From Mucilaginibacter geliditolerans (lineage in GTDB: Bacteria > Bacteroidota > Bacteroidia > Sphingobacteriales > Sphingobacteriaceae): a stretch of 64,000 nt of DNA. Positions 1-9,512 of the stretch are shown piece by piece. Below the pieces are notes generated by a model, which saw only the letters and a program-made list of their open reading frames with translations, did no database searches and was not told the origin of the DNA. A program made the position numbers and the translations under genes. The stretch spans positions 69,328-133,327 of the forward strand of contig NZ_JACHBY010000012.1 of assembly GCF_014200495.1 (NCBI RefSeq), given 5' to 3'. Each line of letters begins with the position of its first letter. Position 1 is the first letter of the stretch.

Positions 1-407
1 TTAAAACAATACCCTTTGTATTCGCCGCTATGGCGTTCCTTTACATAGCCTGGCATTTCTATCCCAACCTTATATGGATAAGCCTAACTATAATGGTTTT
101 CGCCCTTTATCGGTTTATGTACATCAGGAAAATAGACTATATCTTAACAAACGAAATATTGAGGATCAGCCGGGGTATCTTTTTTAAAAGAACGGATACG
201 ATAGAGCTTTACAGGATAAAAGACTACATATTAACCCAGCCACCTTTATTACAAGTATTCAGGCTGATGGACTTAATGCTGAAAACGACTGACCCGGAAA
301 ACCCTGTAATTTGGTTAAGGGGGATACCGTTATCCAATCTTGTTGACACGCTACGCAGCTATGTCCAGGAGGCCCGCCAGCGCAGTAAAATAGTTGAATT
401 AAATTAA
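1..407 (+). CDS. Bacterial PH-domain (bPH2/YdbS-like) membrane protein, 5' end outside window
   Basis: The reading frame is open to the left edge, so the start is missing; an internal ATG at 30 is probably not the true start. The visible part has a hydrophobic segment (about 25 residues from the window edge), then a charged RKIDYILTNEILRISRG stretch and alternating beta-strand-like segments. This is the pattern of bPH2 (DUF304) domains that follow one or two membrane helices in YdbS/YdbT-like proteins. These proteins are membrane-anchored and their biochemical role is poorly known. A small membrane protein follows 53 bp downstream. The family call rests on pattern recognition only. Confidence 0.6.
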   Translation, partial: KTIPFVFAAMAFLYIAWHFYPNLIWISLTIMVFALYRFMYIRKIDYILTNEILRISRGIFFKRTDTIELYRIKDYILTQPPLLQVFRLMDLMLKTTDPENPVIWLRGIPLSNLVDTLRSYVQEARQRSKIVELN

Positions 408-460
408 ACTATTATGGCAATAAGTCATCCAAATAACTAAATAATTTAGTATCTTTAAAT

Positions 461-694
461 ATGAAAACCGCTATCTATTTCATCATTTCCTGCCTTATTT
501 CAACCGGGTCGTTGCTGGGTGGTTTACATGCCAAGAATCCATTCCCGAATTTTGCAGTAGTTATTGCAGTTTGGGCTTTATTCGCATGGGGCTATAACAG
601 GCGTTCTAAAAAGGAAGCAGATAAGCGATCCGGGGAACGGCTCTTTGCAGAATATATGCGGTCAAAAATCCGGAATGACCGCCGCCAGTATTAG
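461..694 (+). CDS. Small membrane protein of unknown function
   Basis: A 77-residue protein. The N-terminal hydrophobic segment (residues 4-22) could be a signal anchor, a second hydrophobic stretch spans about 30-44, and the tail is strongly basic and acidic. No family is recognised. It sits 53 bp after the PH-domain gene on the same strand, and a strong hairpin terminator follows at 789-825, so the two may be co-transcribed. The start is the first ATG after an AT-rich leader. It could be a small partner of the PH-domain protein; nothing in the sequence proves this. Confidence 0.5.
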   Translation: MKTAIYFIISCLISTGSLLGGLHAKNPFPNFAVVIAVWALFAWGYNRRSKKEADKRSGERLFAEYMRSKIRNDRRQY

Positions 695-788
695 CCTGAA
701 CATTTGAATCGCTGTTGAAAAAAATATTTATAAGTTTGCTGTTCATTTAGGCAGGCAACCCGCTTGCTTATTGTGATAAGGTTTAGGT

Positions 789-825
789 TACCCCCCCGGC
801 GGCGAGCGCTCAGGGGGGTATTTTT
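789..825 (+). terminator. Rho-independent terminator after the left-edge gene pair
   Basis: A perfect 8-bp stem (TACCCCCC at 789-796 with GGGGGGTA at 813-820) encloses a GC-rich loop that contains the palindrome GAGCGCTC. The stem is followed by five T. The remaining DNA to 1008 is very AT-rich and is the likely promoter region of the protease gene; no other feature is seen there. Confidence 0.8.
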
Positions 826-1008
826 GCAAATTATCAGACTATTTTATTTATTAAAAATACCGTGAAAATACGGTTGTATTATTAAATAATATCACTTAGT
901 TTTATAGCATTCAACTAATTAAACTTAGTTAAGTACTTCTATTTCAATTAAGTCCAAAATTTATTTTTTTTGACGTTTCTGTCCTAAGCTGTCACAAATA
1001 TTGAAATA

Positions 1009-2298
1009 ATGAAACAAAAGTTCGGTTTTACATCACAGTTGTTATTTTTAATATCTATGATCTCATTGGTATTAAATTTTAGTTGCAGACAAAAGCCTGA
1101 TGACACTAAAATCAATAAAAAACCGAAACCTGTAAGAAAGATCACGAGTCCGAATTATGTTCCGATCAGTGGTCAGTATATTCTCGTACTAAAGGAACCG
1201 CTCGCTAAATCACTCACCCGTTTTGAAAATACAAAAGAAAGGGAAGCCGCATTATTAAGTGCTGGGGCGAAGACTTCCTCAGCACGCTTTTTTAACAAAT
1301 TATTTGCTTACTTAAAAGTCAAAGAAGAGGATATCAAGTCTGTATACAGAAATCTGGTAGTTGTAAACCTGGATACCATAGCGTTCAGAAAGGCGAAAAA
1401 AGATAAACGGTTCAAATACGTTCAGCAGAATTACAGAATTCTGAAACCATATGGAAACCCCGTTCTTGTTTTTCAGCCTGTGCCTATGGCTTTGTACTTC
1501 AATGAACAAGAACAAGATAAAAATTGGGGAGTAGACAGCATACTGTCAAAGCCGAGACAAAACGTTAATTCGGCAAAAAGAGTTTGGCTGGTTGACGGGA
1601 GTGTTGATAAGGACAATAAGGAGTTGAATATTGATATGGCCTTATCGAGATCATTCGTGCCGAACGTGCAATTTTATGATCTGACTATAAAAAAAATGTT
1701 TTACCACGGGACACACGTGGCCGGAATTATCGGCGCCAGGTACAACGGATTGCGGGTAATCGGGGTCGCGCCAAACGCGAGAATCGTGGTTATGAAAGTC
1801 GTTGACAATGAAGTTGTCGATTATTCGCAATATTTAAAAGCACTGCAGGCCGTATATCTCGAAAGCAAACCGGGCGACATACTTAACCTGAGTATTGAAA
1901 ATACATTAGGATCGCAGGAGGAGATCGATGACATTCACAATATTGGAAGAAAAGGGGTGTCGGTTGTCATAGCTGCCGGAAATGACGATGAGAATATTGT
2001 TACCCATCCGTTATATCCGGCAATGATTACAGGCGTCAATATCTATACGGTCTCGTCCTATGATCAATATAAACACTTTTCAACGTTTTCAAATTTCGGG
2101 AAACCAATTATTATCTACTGCGCGCCCGGAGAAAATATTTATTCCACCTTTCCGGGTAACACTTATCAAGCTCTTAGTGGTACCAGCCAGGCGGCACCGA
2201 TGGTGACCGGCCTTTTGTATTTGGGCATCTCTTTAAAATCCGCCGGGACTTTATTATGTGCCGGTGACAAAAATAAATATGTATTAGTCCATGAATAA
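1009..2298 (+). CDS. S8 (subtilisin-family) serine protease, lipoprotein
   Basis: A 429-residue secreted protease. The N terminus is a type II signal peptide with a lipobox ending at Cys (LNFSC, near residue 26), so the enzyme should be tethered to a membrane. The catalytic triad of the subtilase fold is visible: Asp in RVWLVDGSVD (about 197), His in FYHGTHVAGIIG (about 235) and Ser in LSGTSQAAPM (about 394). The oxyanion Asn lies in IAAGNDDE. Residues 50-150 look like an inhibitor_I9-type propeptide. The sequence ends shortly after the Ser motif, normal for a compact subtilase. Hydrolysis of peptides or proteins at the cell envelope is expected; the substrate is unknown. The 281-residue secreted protein 58 bp downstream may share its transcript. 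Confidence 0.88.
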   Translation: MKQKFGFTSQLLFLISMISLVLNFSCRQKPDDTKINKKPKPVRKITSPNYVPISGQYILVLKEPLAKSLTRFENTKEREAALLSAGAKTSSARFFNKLFAYLKVKEEDIKSVYRNLVVVNLDTIAFRKAKKDKRFKYVQQNYRILKPYGNPVLVFQPVPMALYFNEQEQDKNWGVDSILSKPRQNVNSAKRVWLVDGSVDKDNKELNIDMALSRSFVPNVQFYDLTIKKMFYHGTHVAGIIGARYNGLRVIGVAPNARIVVMKVVDNEVVDYSQYLKALQAVYLESKPGDILNLSIENTLGSQEEIDDIHNIGRKGVSVVIAAGNDDENIVTHPLYPAMITGVNIYTVSSYDQYKHFSTFSNFGKPIIIYCAPGENIYSTFPGNTYQALSGTSQAAPMVTGLLYLGISLKSAGTLLCAGDKNKYVLVHE

Positions 2299-2356
2299 AT
2301 AACTCCATTGCTAAAACAAATTAACAACCGAACCCACACCTAAATCCCTTAAACTA

Positions 2357-3202
2357 ATGAAAAAGTTAACACTATTTACCGCCCTACTGGCTACAACATT
2401 TTATGTAAGCGCACAGCAAATGATCAGTTATGATCGGTCCGGCAACACTGAAAAAACGAAAAGCGAAATTTTTCAAATTACATTTGAAAAAGCGCCAAAT
2501 GGTCATTCAGCATCCGCAACTTCGATAACCGGCGTCATATCCCCGATAATAGGACTGGCGATTGATTTTGTAAATGCAAAAATCGCGAAAAATAAACTAA
2601 AGTATTCGGCTACGTTTTCAAATCAGGTGACTTTTCCTCTTACGGCGGTAAACTACACTGATCTAGAAACACAGGGTTATACTATTCACCTGAAAAGGTA
2701 TACACTCAACAATTTGGGAGACAAACTGGACTCGACAAATATGGTTTGTGATTATGGATTTACGGTTTCAAATTTCGGGCCTGATTATATCCAGCTAAAA
2801 CTGTCATCAGCTAACTTAATAAAATCAAAAGCCAAGATAAAAAATACCGAGGACAATTTAACCGTTTCAATAGACATGAAAATCTCCACTTCAGCGATAG
2901 CGGCAACGAAAGATACCTCAAAAAATAAACCGACCAGTGGTGAAGCTATTGTTAAAATTCCAATTATCCGTCCGGGCTTTGACAATCAAAACATGAATTA
3001 TTCAACAATTAATGATGCCTTTTTTCCAGGCATCCCGTCGCCAGATGGTAAGGTAAATATGATGACAATTGCTGTAACTGTTACCGAGGCGAATATTGAC
3101 CACCTTGATCCAACGACAGTAGAAGGTATACTTAAAAACAACAGCAGCGATATTACATCTGTCATAAAAGCACTTTTCCCTTCGGCCTCAACAAGCAAAT
3201 AA
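2357..3202 (+). CDS. Secreted protein of unknown function
   Basis: A 281-residue protein with a clear type I signal peptide (MKKLTLFTALLATTFYVSAQ, cleavage after SAQ). The rest is rich in Thr, Ser and beta-strand-like segments without Cys, suggesting a soluble periplasmic or outer-membrane-associated beta-rich protein. No family is recognised. It follows the subtilase by 58 bp on the same strand and is closed by a strong hairpin at 3224-3263, so the two probably form one operon. Confidence 0.7.
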   Translation: MKKLTLFTALLATTFYVSAQQMISYDRSGNTEKTKSEIFQITFEKAPNGHSASATSITGVISPIIGLAIDFVNAKIAKNKLKYSATFSNQVTFPLTAVNYTDLETQGYTIHLKRYTLNNLGDKLDSTNMVCDYGFTVSNFGPDYIQLKLSSANLIKSKAKIKNTEDNLTVSIDMKISTSAIAATKDTSKNKPTSGEAIVKIPIIRPGFDNQNMNYSTINDAFFPGIPSPDGKVNMMTIAVTVTEANIDHLDPTTVEGILKNNSSDITSVIKALFPSASTSK

Positions 3203-3223
3203 CCGTGGGATGTTAATCTGCAT

Positions 3224-3263
3224 AAAGTAAACAACCCCCGCATGAGGCGGTGTTGTTTACTTT
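3224..3263. terminator. Bidirectional terminator between convergent genes
   Basis: AAAGTAAACAA (3224-3234) pairs perfectly with TTGTTTACTTT (3253-3263), and the GC-rich inner part (CCCCCGC with GGCGGTG) extends the stem. A and T runs flank both sides, so it can stop transcripts from 2357-3202 (+) and from dnaE2 (-), which ends at 3269. Confidence 0.85.
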
Positions 3264-3268
3264 AATTT

Positions 3269-6200
3269 TTATCTGAAATTCCTTCCCTTGTGAAAAGCCT
3301 CTTGGCTATCCGGCCTCGGTGCCGTTGTTTCATCCGCACGCGCCAATGTTAACAGCGGTAAGTTATCGTCATTAGCCACTGTTAAACCGCGCAGCAGGTT
3401 GTTCAGGTTAAAACAGCGTCTGGCAATCACATGGATCACTTCGCCCTCAATCTGCAATTTTCCTTCCACCATGAACAAACGGGACTGGATGATCTCCTTG
3501 CGGAATTTATCAAAGAGTTTTTCCCATACCACGATATTGGCAGCCCCGGTCTCGTCCTCCAGTGTCATAAAGAGGATACCCTTAGCCGTGCCCGGCCGCT
3601 GACGAACGGTGATCAGACCGGCTACTCTTACCGGATCGCCATCTTTCATCGTTTTTAAATCACCAATTTTTGTATTGCGCAATAATTCCAATTTTTCACG
3701 AATCAGGGCTGCCGGATGATTTTTTAAGGACAATCCGACAGCCGCATAATCTTGAACCACATGCTCGCCCTCAGTCATGAGCGGCAATTGTACCTGTATC
3801 TCTTTTACGCTTTCCGACGGTGTGCCCTCGAATAAGGCTAAGGGCCGGTCACCCAATGCCGATACTTCCCACAAAGCCTTTCTGCGGTCTGAACCCAATG
3901 AGCGGAACGCATCCGCGTCCGCAAGTTTTTCCAAAGCGGCTTCAGAAATACCTGCCGCCCGTAGCTGGTCAACATGGGTATAAGGCTTATTACGTTCTGC
4001 TATTAATAGTTGCATATCTTCTTCCCGTAAACCCTTGACCTGCCGGAAGCCTAATCGCACCACATAGTAAGCGCCGTTTTTTTCTTCCAGCGTATTGTTC
4101 CAAAAAGAATGGTTGACATCCACCGGTAATACTTTAACCCCATGATCCTTTGCATCCCGGACAATTTGTGCGGGCTGGTAAAAGCCCATTGGCTGGCTGT
4201 TTAAAAGCGCTGAGCAGAACACATCGGGATAATAATATTTCAGCCAGGATGATATGTATACTAATAAGGCAAAGGAAGCGGCATGACTTTCCGGAAAACC
4301 ATAACCTTCAAAGCCCTGCAATTGCTTGAACACGCGTCTTGAAAATCCTTCCTCGTAACCCCTGGCGACCATGCCATCTACCATTTTCTTTTCATATAGA
4401 TGTAGTTTGCCATTGGCTTTAAACGTGGCCATGCTTCGCCGTAATTCGTCTGCTTCTGCTGGGGTAAAGCCTGCGGCGACAATGGCGATTTCCATCGCTT
4501 GTTCTTGAAATAATGGTACACCCAATGTACGACCCAAAATATCTTCCAGTTCTTTGGATGGATATTCCACCGGTTCCTCGCCGTTACGGCGGCGCAGGTA
4601 AGGATGCACCATATCGCCCTGTATCGGGCCGGGACGGACAATGGCTACTTCGATTACCAAATCGTAAAAGCACGCAGGCTTTAAACGTGGCAGCATGGAC
4701 ATTTGCGCCCGGCTTTCAATCTGGAACACGCCGATGGTATCCGCATGGCAGATCATTTCATAGACTTTGGGGTCATCTTGCGGCACATTGGCGAGTGTTA
4801 ATTTTTTGCCATAATATTGTTGCACCAAATCAAACGCCTTACGGATCATGGTGAGCATACCCAAACCTAATACATCCACTTTCAAAATGCCCAAAGCTTC
4901 CAGGTCATCCTTGTTCCACTCCAATTGGGTGCGGTTTTCCATGCGGGCATTCATCACTGGACAGAGATCGGACAATTTGTTATCTGTAATGACGAACCCA
5001 CCGGTATGCTGACCTAACTGTCTAGGGAAACCCATCAACAGCGTTGTTAATTCCAGTACTTTGTAAATAAGCGGGTCGCGCGGGTTTAAACCCTGTTCAG
5101 TTGACCTCTTCTCATCAAAACCTTCTTCGCTGAAATCCCATATGGTTGCACCAATCCGTTTAATGGTATCTTCCGACAACCCCATCGCTTTACCCACGTC
5201 CCGGATAGCGCCCCGGTGCCGTTCCTGTGTAACGGTGGCTACAATCGCTGCATGTTCGCGGCCATAATCCTCATAAATATATTGGATAATCTCCTCGCGC
5301 CGTTCATGCTCGAAATCCACATCTATATCGGGCCATTCTTCCCGTGCATCAGACATAAAGCGGGAAAACAATAGTCGTGACTTCATCGGGTCGACCGCTG
5401 TAATAGACAGGCAATAGCAAACCGTTGAGTTGGCTGCAGAACCGCGCCCCTGGTGCAGAATACCCAATTCTTCGGCTTTTTGCGTGTATTTATATACCCG
5501 CAGGAAATAAGGGGCCAGTTTGCGCTTCTCAATAAAAGCCAGCTCAAATTTAAGCTGATCGGAAACTTTTTGAGGTACTTTTTCGCCATACCGCTCCTTA
5601 GCACCTGCCCATGTATATTTTATCAAACGCTCCTGCGGGCTGAGGCCATCCATTATTTTTTCTTCCGGCTCAATATATTTTAAAGTGTCTAATGAAAAGG
5701 TACAGACATCTGCAATTTTAAGCGCATTTTCAATCGCTTCAGGATAAGCCCGGAACAGCCGTTGTAATTCATCTACAGGCTTTAAGTAACGTTCTGCGTT
5801 ACCATACAAGCGGAAACCAGCATTATGAATCGTGCATTTCTCCCGGATGCAGGTTAATATATCCTGCAATTCACGGCGAACCGCTTCGTGGTAATGCACA
5901 TCGCCTACAGCTGCCATCGGAACGCCCAATTGCGAAAGTCGATATAGCCTTTTGGCATCATCCCCGCTGTACGAACGGGTAGCTGCTACATACAGTGAAT
6001 TGCCAAATGCCGTATGGTAGTCCTTAACATTCCTCTTGAAATCATCATCATAGTCAAACCGTGTGTTCAGCGAATCAGGCGGAACAATGATGAATTTAAT
6101 ATCTTCTTTATACGCATAAACATCCGCCTTATATAAATGGCATTCTCCTTTTTCCGCCCGCAGGTTTCCTACGGTTAGTAAAGCCGAAAGCCTGCCATAA

Positions 6201-6451
6201 GCATCCCGGTCGGTCGGGTAAGCCAATAAGCTGGGGCCGTCCAACAGATCCAAACGGCAGGCGGGAATAAATTTAACATCCAGTTTTTTAGCGGCGATAT
6301 GCGCGCGGACAATACCCGCCAGGCTATTGCGGTCGGTGATGGCAACAGCCTCATAACCATAGGCAGCAGCCTGTTCGACCAGTTCCTCCGGGTGTGATCC
6401 GCCCCGCAGGAAGCTGAAATTGCTGGTTGCCTGTAATTCCGCGTATCTCAT
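3269..6451 (-). CDS. dnaE2: Error-prone DNA polymerase DnaE2 (C-family alpha subunit)
   Basis: A translesion polymerase of about 1060 residues that works with ImuA and ImuB in SOS mutagenesis. The order is an N-terminal PHP domain (starting RYAELQATSNFSFLRGGSH), the polymerase palm with the acidic motif WPDIDVDFEHERREEI, the finger/thumb region (HTGGFVIT, IVRPGPIQGDMVHPYLRRR), helix-hairpin-helix segments, and a C-terminal OB-fold that would bind single-stranded DNA. I prefer the ATG at 6451 because family members begin right before the YAELQ motif and this start lies 4 nt past the imuB stop. Upstream in-frame ATGs at 6472, 6496 and 6499 would overlap imuB. The gene is last in the imuA-imuB-dnaE2 operon. 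Confidence 0.95.
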   Translation of the reverse strand: MRYAELQATSNFSFLRGGSHPEELVEQAAAYGYEAVAITDRNSLAGIVRAHIAAKKLDVKFIPACRLDLLDGPSLLAYPTDRDAYGRLSALLTVGNLRAEKGECHLYKADVYAYKEDIKFIIVPPDSLNTRFDYDDDFKRNVKDYHTAFGNSLYVAATRSYSGDDAKRLYRLSQLGVPMAAVGDVHYHEAVRRELQDILTCIREKCTIHNAGFRLYGNAERYLKPVDELQRLFRAYPEAIENALKIADVCTFSLDTLKYIEPEEKIMDGLSPQERLIKYTWAGAKERYGEKVPQKVSDQLKFELAFIEKRKLAPYFLRVYKYTQKAEELGILHQGRGSAANSTVCYCLSITAVDPMKSRLLFSRFMSDAREEWPDIDVDFEHERREEIIQYIYEDYGREHAAIVATVTQERHRGAIRDVGKAMGLSEDTIKRIGATIWDFSEEGFDEKRSTEQGLNPRDPLIYKVLELTTLLMGFPRQLGQHTGGFVITDNKLSDLCPVMNARMENRTQLEWNKDDLEALGILKVDVLGLGMLTMIRKAFDLVQQYYGKKLTLANVPQDDPKVYEMICHADTIGVFQIESRAQMSMLPRLKPACFYDLVIEVAIVRPGPIQGDMVHPYLRRRNGEEPVEYPSKELEDILGRTLGVPLFQEQAMEIAIVAAGFTPAEADELRRSMATFKANGKLHLYEKKMVDGMVARGYEEGFSRRVFKQLQGFEGYGFPESHAASFALLVYISSWLKYYYPDVFCSALLNSQPMGFYQPAQIVRDAKDHGVKVLPVDVNHSFWNNTLEEKNGAYYVVRLGFRQVKGLREEDMQLLIAERNKPYTHVDQLRAAGISEAALEKLADADAFRSLGSDRRKALWEVSALGDRPLALFEGTPSESVKEIQVQLPLMTEGEHVVQDYAAVGLSLKNHPAALIREKLELLRNTKIGDLKTMKDGDPVRVAGLITVRQRPGTAKGILFMTLEDETGAANIVVWEKLFDKFRKEIIQSRLFMVEGKLQIEGEVIHVIARRCFNLNNLLRGLTVANDDNLPLLTLARADETTAPRPDSQEAFHKGRNFR

Positions 6452-6455
6452 ATCC

Positions 6456-7952
6456 TTATGCAAAAAATCCATGTAAATACCATTCCGGTGCGGCATCATA
6501 ATGCCCTAAACGGAACAGCCAGTAACGGCCGCCGTCCGCATCTTCGACCGCATAATAATCCCTATGCTCGCCCTTGTCCCGCCACCATTCCCGCTCGATC
6601 CGTTCGGGGCCATCAGCTTTTTCGACCATATGCCGCCTGCCTTTATAGGTAAATACTTTTGGTGGGTAATCGGGCAATAGTGCCATAACCTCGACCCGTT
6701 CCGGGCGGCGCAGCAAGCGCAACGGGCGCGGCCTATCCGTCCGCCATTTGGTTGCCGGTGTTTCTGATAGGGATGCCGCCGGTTTTATGGAGCGTTCCGG
6801 CCAGTAACGTTCGGCAGGTAAATAACGCCGGATACGTTCCGGGCCGACCTTAGTGGCAATCCGGTCTAATAACTCTGCCAACGCGGTGTCTTGTAAACCG
6901 GGGTTACCGGCCCATAATTTTTCCTGTGTCGTATCAACATCCTCGACTTTTGGCGCTTCTAACAAAAATAACTCGATACCCAAAGCTGGTTCGATCTTGC
7001 TGACCTGCAATTCAAACAATTTGAACAAGTGAGAAGGGCTATGCGAACCCCGGTTGGTACTGATCCCCGTCTGCACCATTTTGCCATCAATACGGTAACA
7101 TTTGAGCGTGGCTTTACGAACGCCTTTGCCTTCGGCCTGTAACCGGGCACATAAGCCTTCCAGTAATTTTTGGATGGCAATTTCAATCGCTTTAGCTGTT
7201 CTGACCGACTCCATGCAGGGCAGGCGCTCGGTATAAGGCACGGGTGGAATTAATGGTTTAATGATCTCATCCTCCAGGCCTAAAGCCTGCGCCAGCCGTA
7301 ATAAAAACCCTTCTCCAAACCGCCTGCGCAATGTGGATCGGTGTATCAGCATAAAACTTTTGACGGTATTGAAGCCCAATTTTTGCAGCTTTTCCAGTAC
7401 TAACGGCTCTAAGCGTAGTGCAACAGGCGGTAAATTTAAAATGGCTTGCGCCTGCATACCGCTTTCAATGATAGGTGTCGTTTTTCCATAACGGGCAATC
7501 GCCCAGGCGGTGCCGATAGTATCGGCTATTGCCGCCCGTGCATCGTAACCTGACGTCCGCAATTTATTGATGATCTCTTTTAAATAACCCCGTTCATCGC
7601 CCCATAAATGAGTACAGCCAGAAATATCCAATATTAATCCATCAGGCAGATCAACGGAAACGGTGGGGGTATAACGGACGCACCACAAACCTAATTGGCG
7701 TAATAGTTTTGCTTCTTTCCCTGGTAGGTGATCGAGTACCTGCAAATTTGTGGTGATTGCTTTGGCATCCGCTGCTGCCATGCCTCGATAAACGCCTTGT
7801 GCTTCTGCCAATGGGTTAGCGGCTGTAATAATAATACGGTTGCGCTCTGGAGCTGCAAAAACAAAAGGCATGTCTTTGAGCTCCGGCCTGCGAAGGGTCA
7901 GCCAGTCTGTCGTCAGATGACGAAACCATATAGCCATAAAACGCTTTTGCAT
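6456..7952 (-). CDS. imuB: ImuB, Y-family polymerase-like mutagenesis protein
   Basis: About 498 residues with a Y-family polymerase-like N-terminal half (MAIWFRHLTTDW, then RNRIIITAANPLAEAQGVYRGM, DGLILDISGCTHLWG) and a C-terminal extension typical of ImuB. Members of this family lack full catalytic acids and act as a hub linking ImuA, DnaE2 and the beta clamp in lesion bypass. The reading frame can start at GTG 7955 or ATG 7952, directly after the imuA TGA (7958-7956); a later ATG at 7937 precedes the conserved AIWF start. The arrangement implies translational coupling with imuA. The dnaE2 gene follows immediately. Confidence 0.93.
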   Translation of the reverse strand: MQKRFMAIWFRHLTTDWLTLRRPELKDMPFVFAAPERNRIIITAANPLAEAQGVYRGMAAADAKAITTNLQVLDHLPGKEAKLLRQLGLWCVRYTPTVSVDLPDGLILDISGCTHLWGDERGYLKEIINKLRTSGYDARAAIADTIGTAWAIARYGKTTPIIESGMQAQAILNLPPVALRLEPLVLEKLQKLGFNTVKSFMLIHRSTLRRRFGEGFLLRLAQALGLEDEIIKPLIPPVPYTERLPCMESVRTAKAIEIAIQKLLEGLCARLQAEGKGVRKATLKCYRIDGKMVQTGISTNRGSHSPSHLFKLFELQVSKIEPALGIELFLLEAPKVEDVDTTQEKLWAGNPGLQDTALAELLDRIATKVGPERIRRYLPAERYWPERSIKPAASLSETPATKWRTDRPRPLRLLRRPERVEVMALLPDYPPKVFTYKGRRHMVEKADGPERIEREWWRDKGEHRDYYAVEDADGGRYWLFRLGHYDAAPEWYLHGFFA

Positions 7953-7955
7953 CAC

Positions 7956-8681
7956 TCACCCCACTAATAATTTTTGTTGCTGGAAAGCCTGTTTTTCAAT
8001 CGGCTTAAACTTACCATCCGACCATTCTACAATCCAGTTACCAGGCTGGCCGTTGCGAACGCGCAGTAGTTCGACCTGCCAGCGAGGGAAGCCCAAACCC
8101 GGCAAGCCATCTACCGATTCACCCGGTAGCGGTTTTATTTGCCAGCGGGCAGCGCAGGCGGTTGAACTCATTTTATTGGATTGATTACGCAAGACAAAGC
8201 CGGTTACCTGGCTTTGCTCCACCGCCAGTTGTAAACGGCGTGATTGCTTAAAATCCATCTCCCTCAGTTCGCCGATTACTGCCGCCAGACCCGCGCATTT
8301 CAGCGCTTCTTCCATGGCCCAAAGGACATCTTTATCTTTTGAAAGCGTAATAAAGATTACACGATCCGGTTCAACGCCAAACGCTTTTAAAGCCGAAGGA
8401 AACAAGTTTCCAGAAAGCCCGATCCACAAACAGGCCCCGCCATTTTGCATCAGCACTGAAAGCAAACCAGTCACGAAACCACCGCAGGCAGTAGCCTGTT
8501 CTGTATTGCTGCATACGAGTTCATGTACTGTACCCAAAGGAAAGACACCATTTGGAAAAGCAGCCTCAACAGGTCCTAAACCCACCAATTCCCGAGTACC
8601 GGCAGGTGGCGATTTGTAGCCTTCCCATTGCAAAATATTTTTTTGCAATTGGCTGATCAATTCTCTTTTGGTATCGGGCAT
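7956..8681 (-). CDS. imuA: ImuA-like RecA-related protein of the mutagenesis cassette
   Basis: A 241-residue protein with RecA/SulA-like features: PLGTVHELVCS early, then GLLSVLMQNGGACLWIGL and a Walker-B-like LAAVIGELREMDF. The P-loop is degenerate, as is usual for ImuA in Bacteroidota. Position decides the identification: it is the first gene of a compact imuA-imuB-dnaE2 operon. The promoter must lie in the 88-bp gap to the divergent gene at 8770, where an inverted repeat (8725-8748) is the candidate operator. ImuA is thought to help ImuB and DnaE2 act on RecA-coated DNA. Confidence 0.88.
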   Translation of the reverse strand: MPDTKRELISQLQKNILQWEGYKSPPAGTRELVGLGPVEAAFPNGVFPLGTVHELVCSNTEQATACGGFVTGLLSVLMQNGGACLWIGLSGNLFPSALKAFGVEPDRVIFITLSKDKDVLWAMEEALKCAGLAAVIGELREMDFKQSRRLQLAVEQSQVTGFVLRNQSNKMSSTACAARWQIKPLPGESVDGLPGLGFPRWQVELLRVRNGQPGNWIVEWSDGKFKPIEKQAFQQQKLLVG

Positions 8682-8724
8682 GACTTTAAATTGCGGGCCA
8701 CAAATTTATGCTAAAAAAATTAGT

Positions 8725-8748
8725 ATTTTGTATAAAGTATTACAAAAT
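8725..8748. promoter_or_regulatory. Inverted repeat in the imuA / repair-operon divergent promoter
   Basis: ATTTTGTA (8725-8732) and TACAAAAT (8741-8748) are exact reverse complements separated by 8 nt (TAAAGTAT). The repeat lies in the middle of the only intergenic gap between two divergent DNA-repair operons. It is placed to serve as a shared operator, for example for a LexA-like SOS repressor. The identity of the binding protein is inference. Confidence 0.5.
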
Positions 8749-8769
8749 ATTTTCGACTTTTGTTTTTAA

Positions 8770-9042
8770 ATGATGAACAATGCTTATTTGGTGAACGACG
8801 CAAGGGCATGGCTAAAACGCAAAAATGGACCTGATGAGGTCATACGCATTGTATGGGATCTGGAAAGTAAAGACGCGGAGCTCTGTTATAATTTATATAC
8901 AGCCTATGATGAGGAGCCGGACTATATGGGCAGGATATTGTTTGATGTGCAGGGTTTTTGGATCTATGACGGTGAAACACTGACGATCAACGAGCAGGAA
9001 CAGGTGGCGAAGTTTATCATCAATTATGAAGATGTGCTATGA
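8770..9042 (+). CDS. Small protein of unknown function, first gene of the Cdd1-alkB operon
   Basis: A 90-residue acidic protein with several Trp/Tyr residues (ARAWLKRKNGPDEV, FWIYDGETLTI) and no signal peptide, membrane segment or recognised motif. Its ATG is immediately downstream of the divergent imuA promoter region. Its stop overlaps the start of the next gene by ATGA (9039-9042), which indicates translational coupling. The context suggests a DNA-damage role, possibly as a small accessory to the two repair proteins downstream; this is inference from position only. Confidence 0.65.
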   Translation: MMNNAYLVNDARAWLKRKNGPDEVIRIVWDLESKDAELCYNLYTAYDEEPDYMGRILFDVQGFWIYDGETLTINEQEQVAKFIINYEDVL

Positions 9043-9512
9043 GAAAAATCATTAATTACCGGTTGACCGAGGCGGAAAAGCAAAGTCTGAAAACTAAAAA
9101 AGTCAACCAAAAAATGTTGCCGGATTATACGCCGGACGAGGTCGCCTCCTTGCTGAACGCTTCGCCGCAGCGCGCAAAAGAATTACAAGCATTGGCAGAA
9201 TTTCAAAGCATTCCTTCGCTGGGTATCAACTTTGCAGAAGAACTCATTAACCAGGACTATTATTCACTGGAACAGCTTAAAGGAAAATCTGCAGTAGAAC
9301 TTTTTAATGCCTTTGAGCATCATTTCGGAGTCTGGGCCGATCCCTGTGTTGAGGATTCTTACCGTTTGCTGGTCCATTATATCGAAACCCCCGATGACAC
9401 TAAACGCTGGTGGGACTTCACCGCTGAGCGTAAAGCTTATCGTAAAGAATTCGGTTTCCCTGCTGACCGGCCGGCAAAACCCTGGTATCAATTACCACAA
9501 TATCAAAAATGA
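9039..9512 (+). CDS. Cdd1-like helix-hairpin-helix protein
   Basis: A 157-residue protein resembling the 'pathogenicity locus' Cdd1 family. The helix-hairpin-helix signature is FQSIPSLGINFAEELI (about residues 58-73), followed by YSLEQLKGKSAVELFNAFEHHFG and a conserved RWWDF segment near the C terminus. HhH motifs bind DNA without sequence preference, so a role in DNA repair or processing is likely but not shown for this family. It overlaps both neighbours by ATGA (9039-9042 and 9509-9512), so all three genes should be translated together. Confidence 0.8.
   Translation: MRKIINYRLTEAEKQSLKTKKVNQKMLPDYTPDEVASLLNASPQRAKELQALAEFQSIPSLGINFAEELINQDYYSLEQLKGKSAVELFNAFEHHFGVWADPCVEDSYRLLVHYIETPDDTKRWWDFTAERKAYRKEFGFPADRPAKPWYQLPQYQK

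Noticed and set aside
4378-4854. Long open frames opposite to or within dnaE2 and imuB
   Set aside because: They are other-frame readings of well-supported genes, with no start signals or domains of their own.
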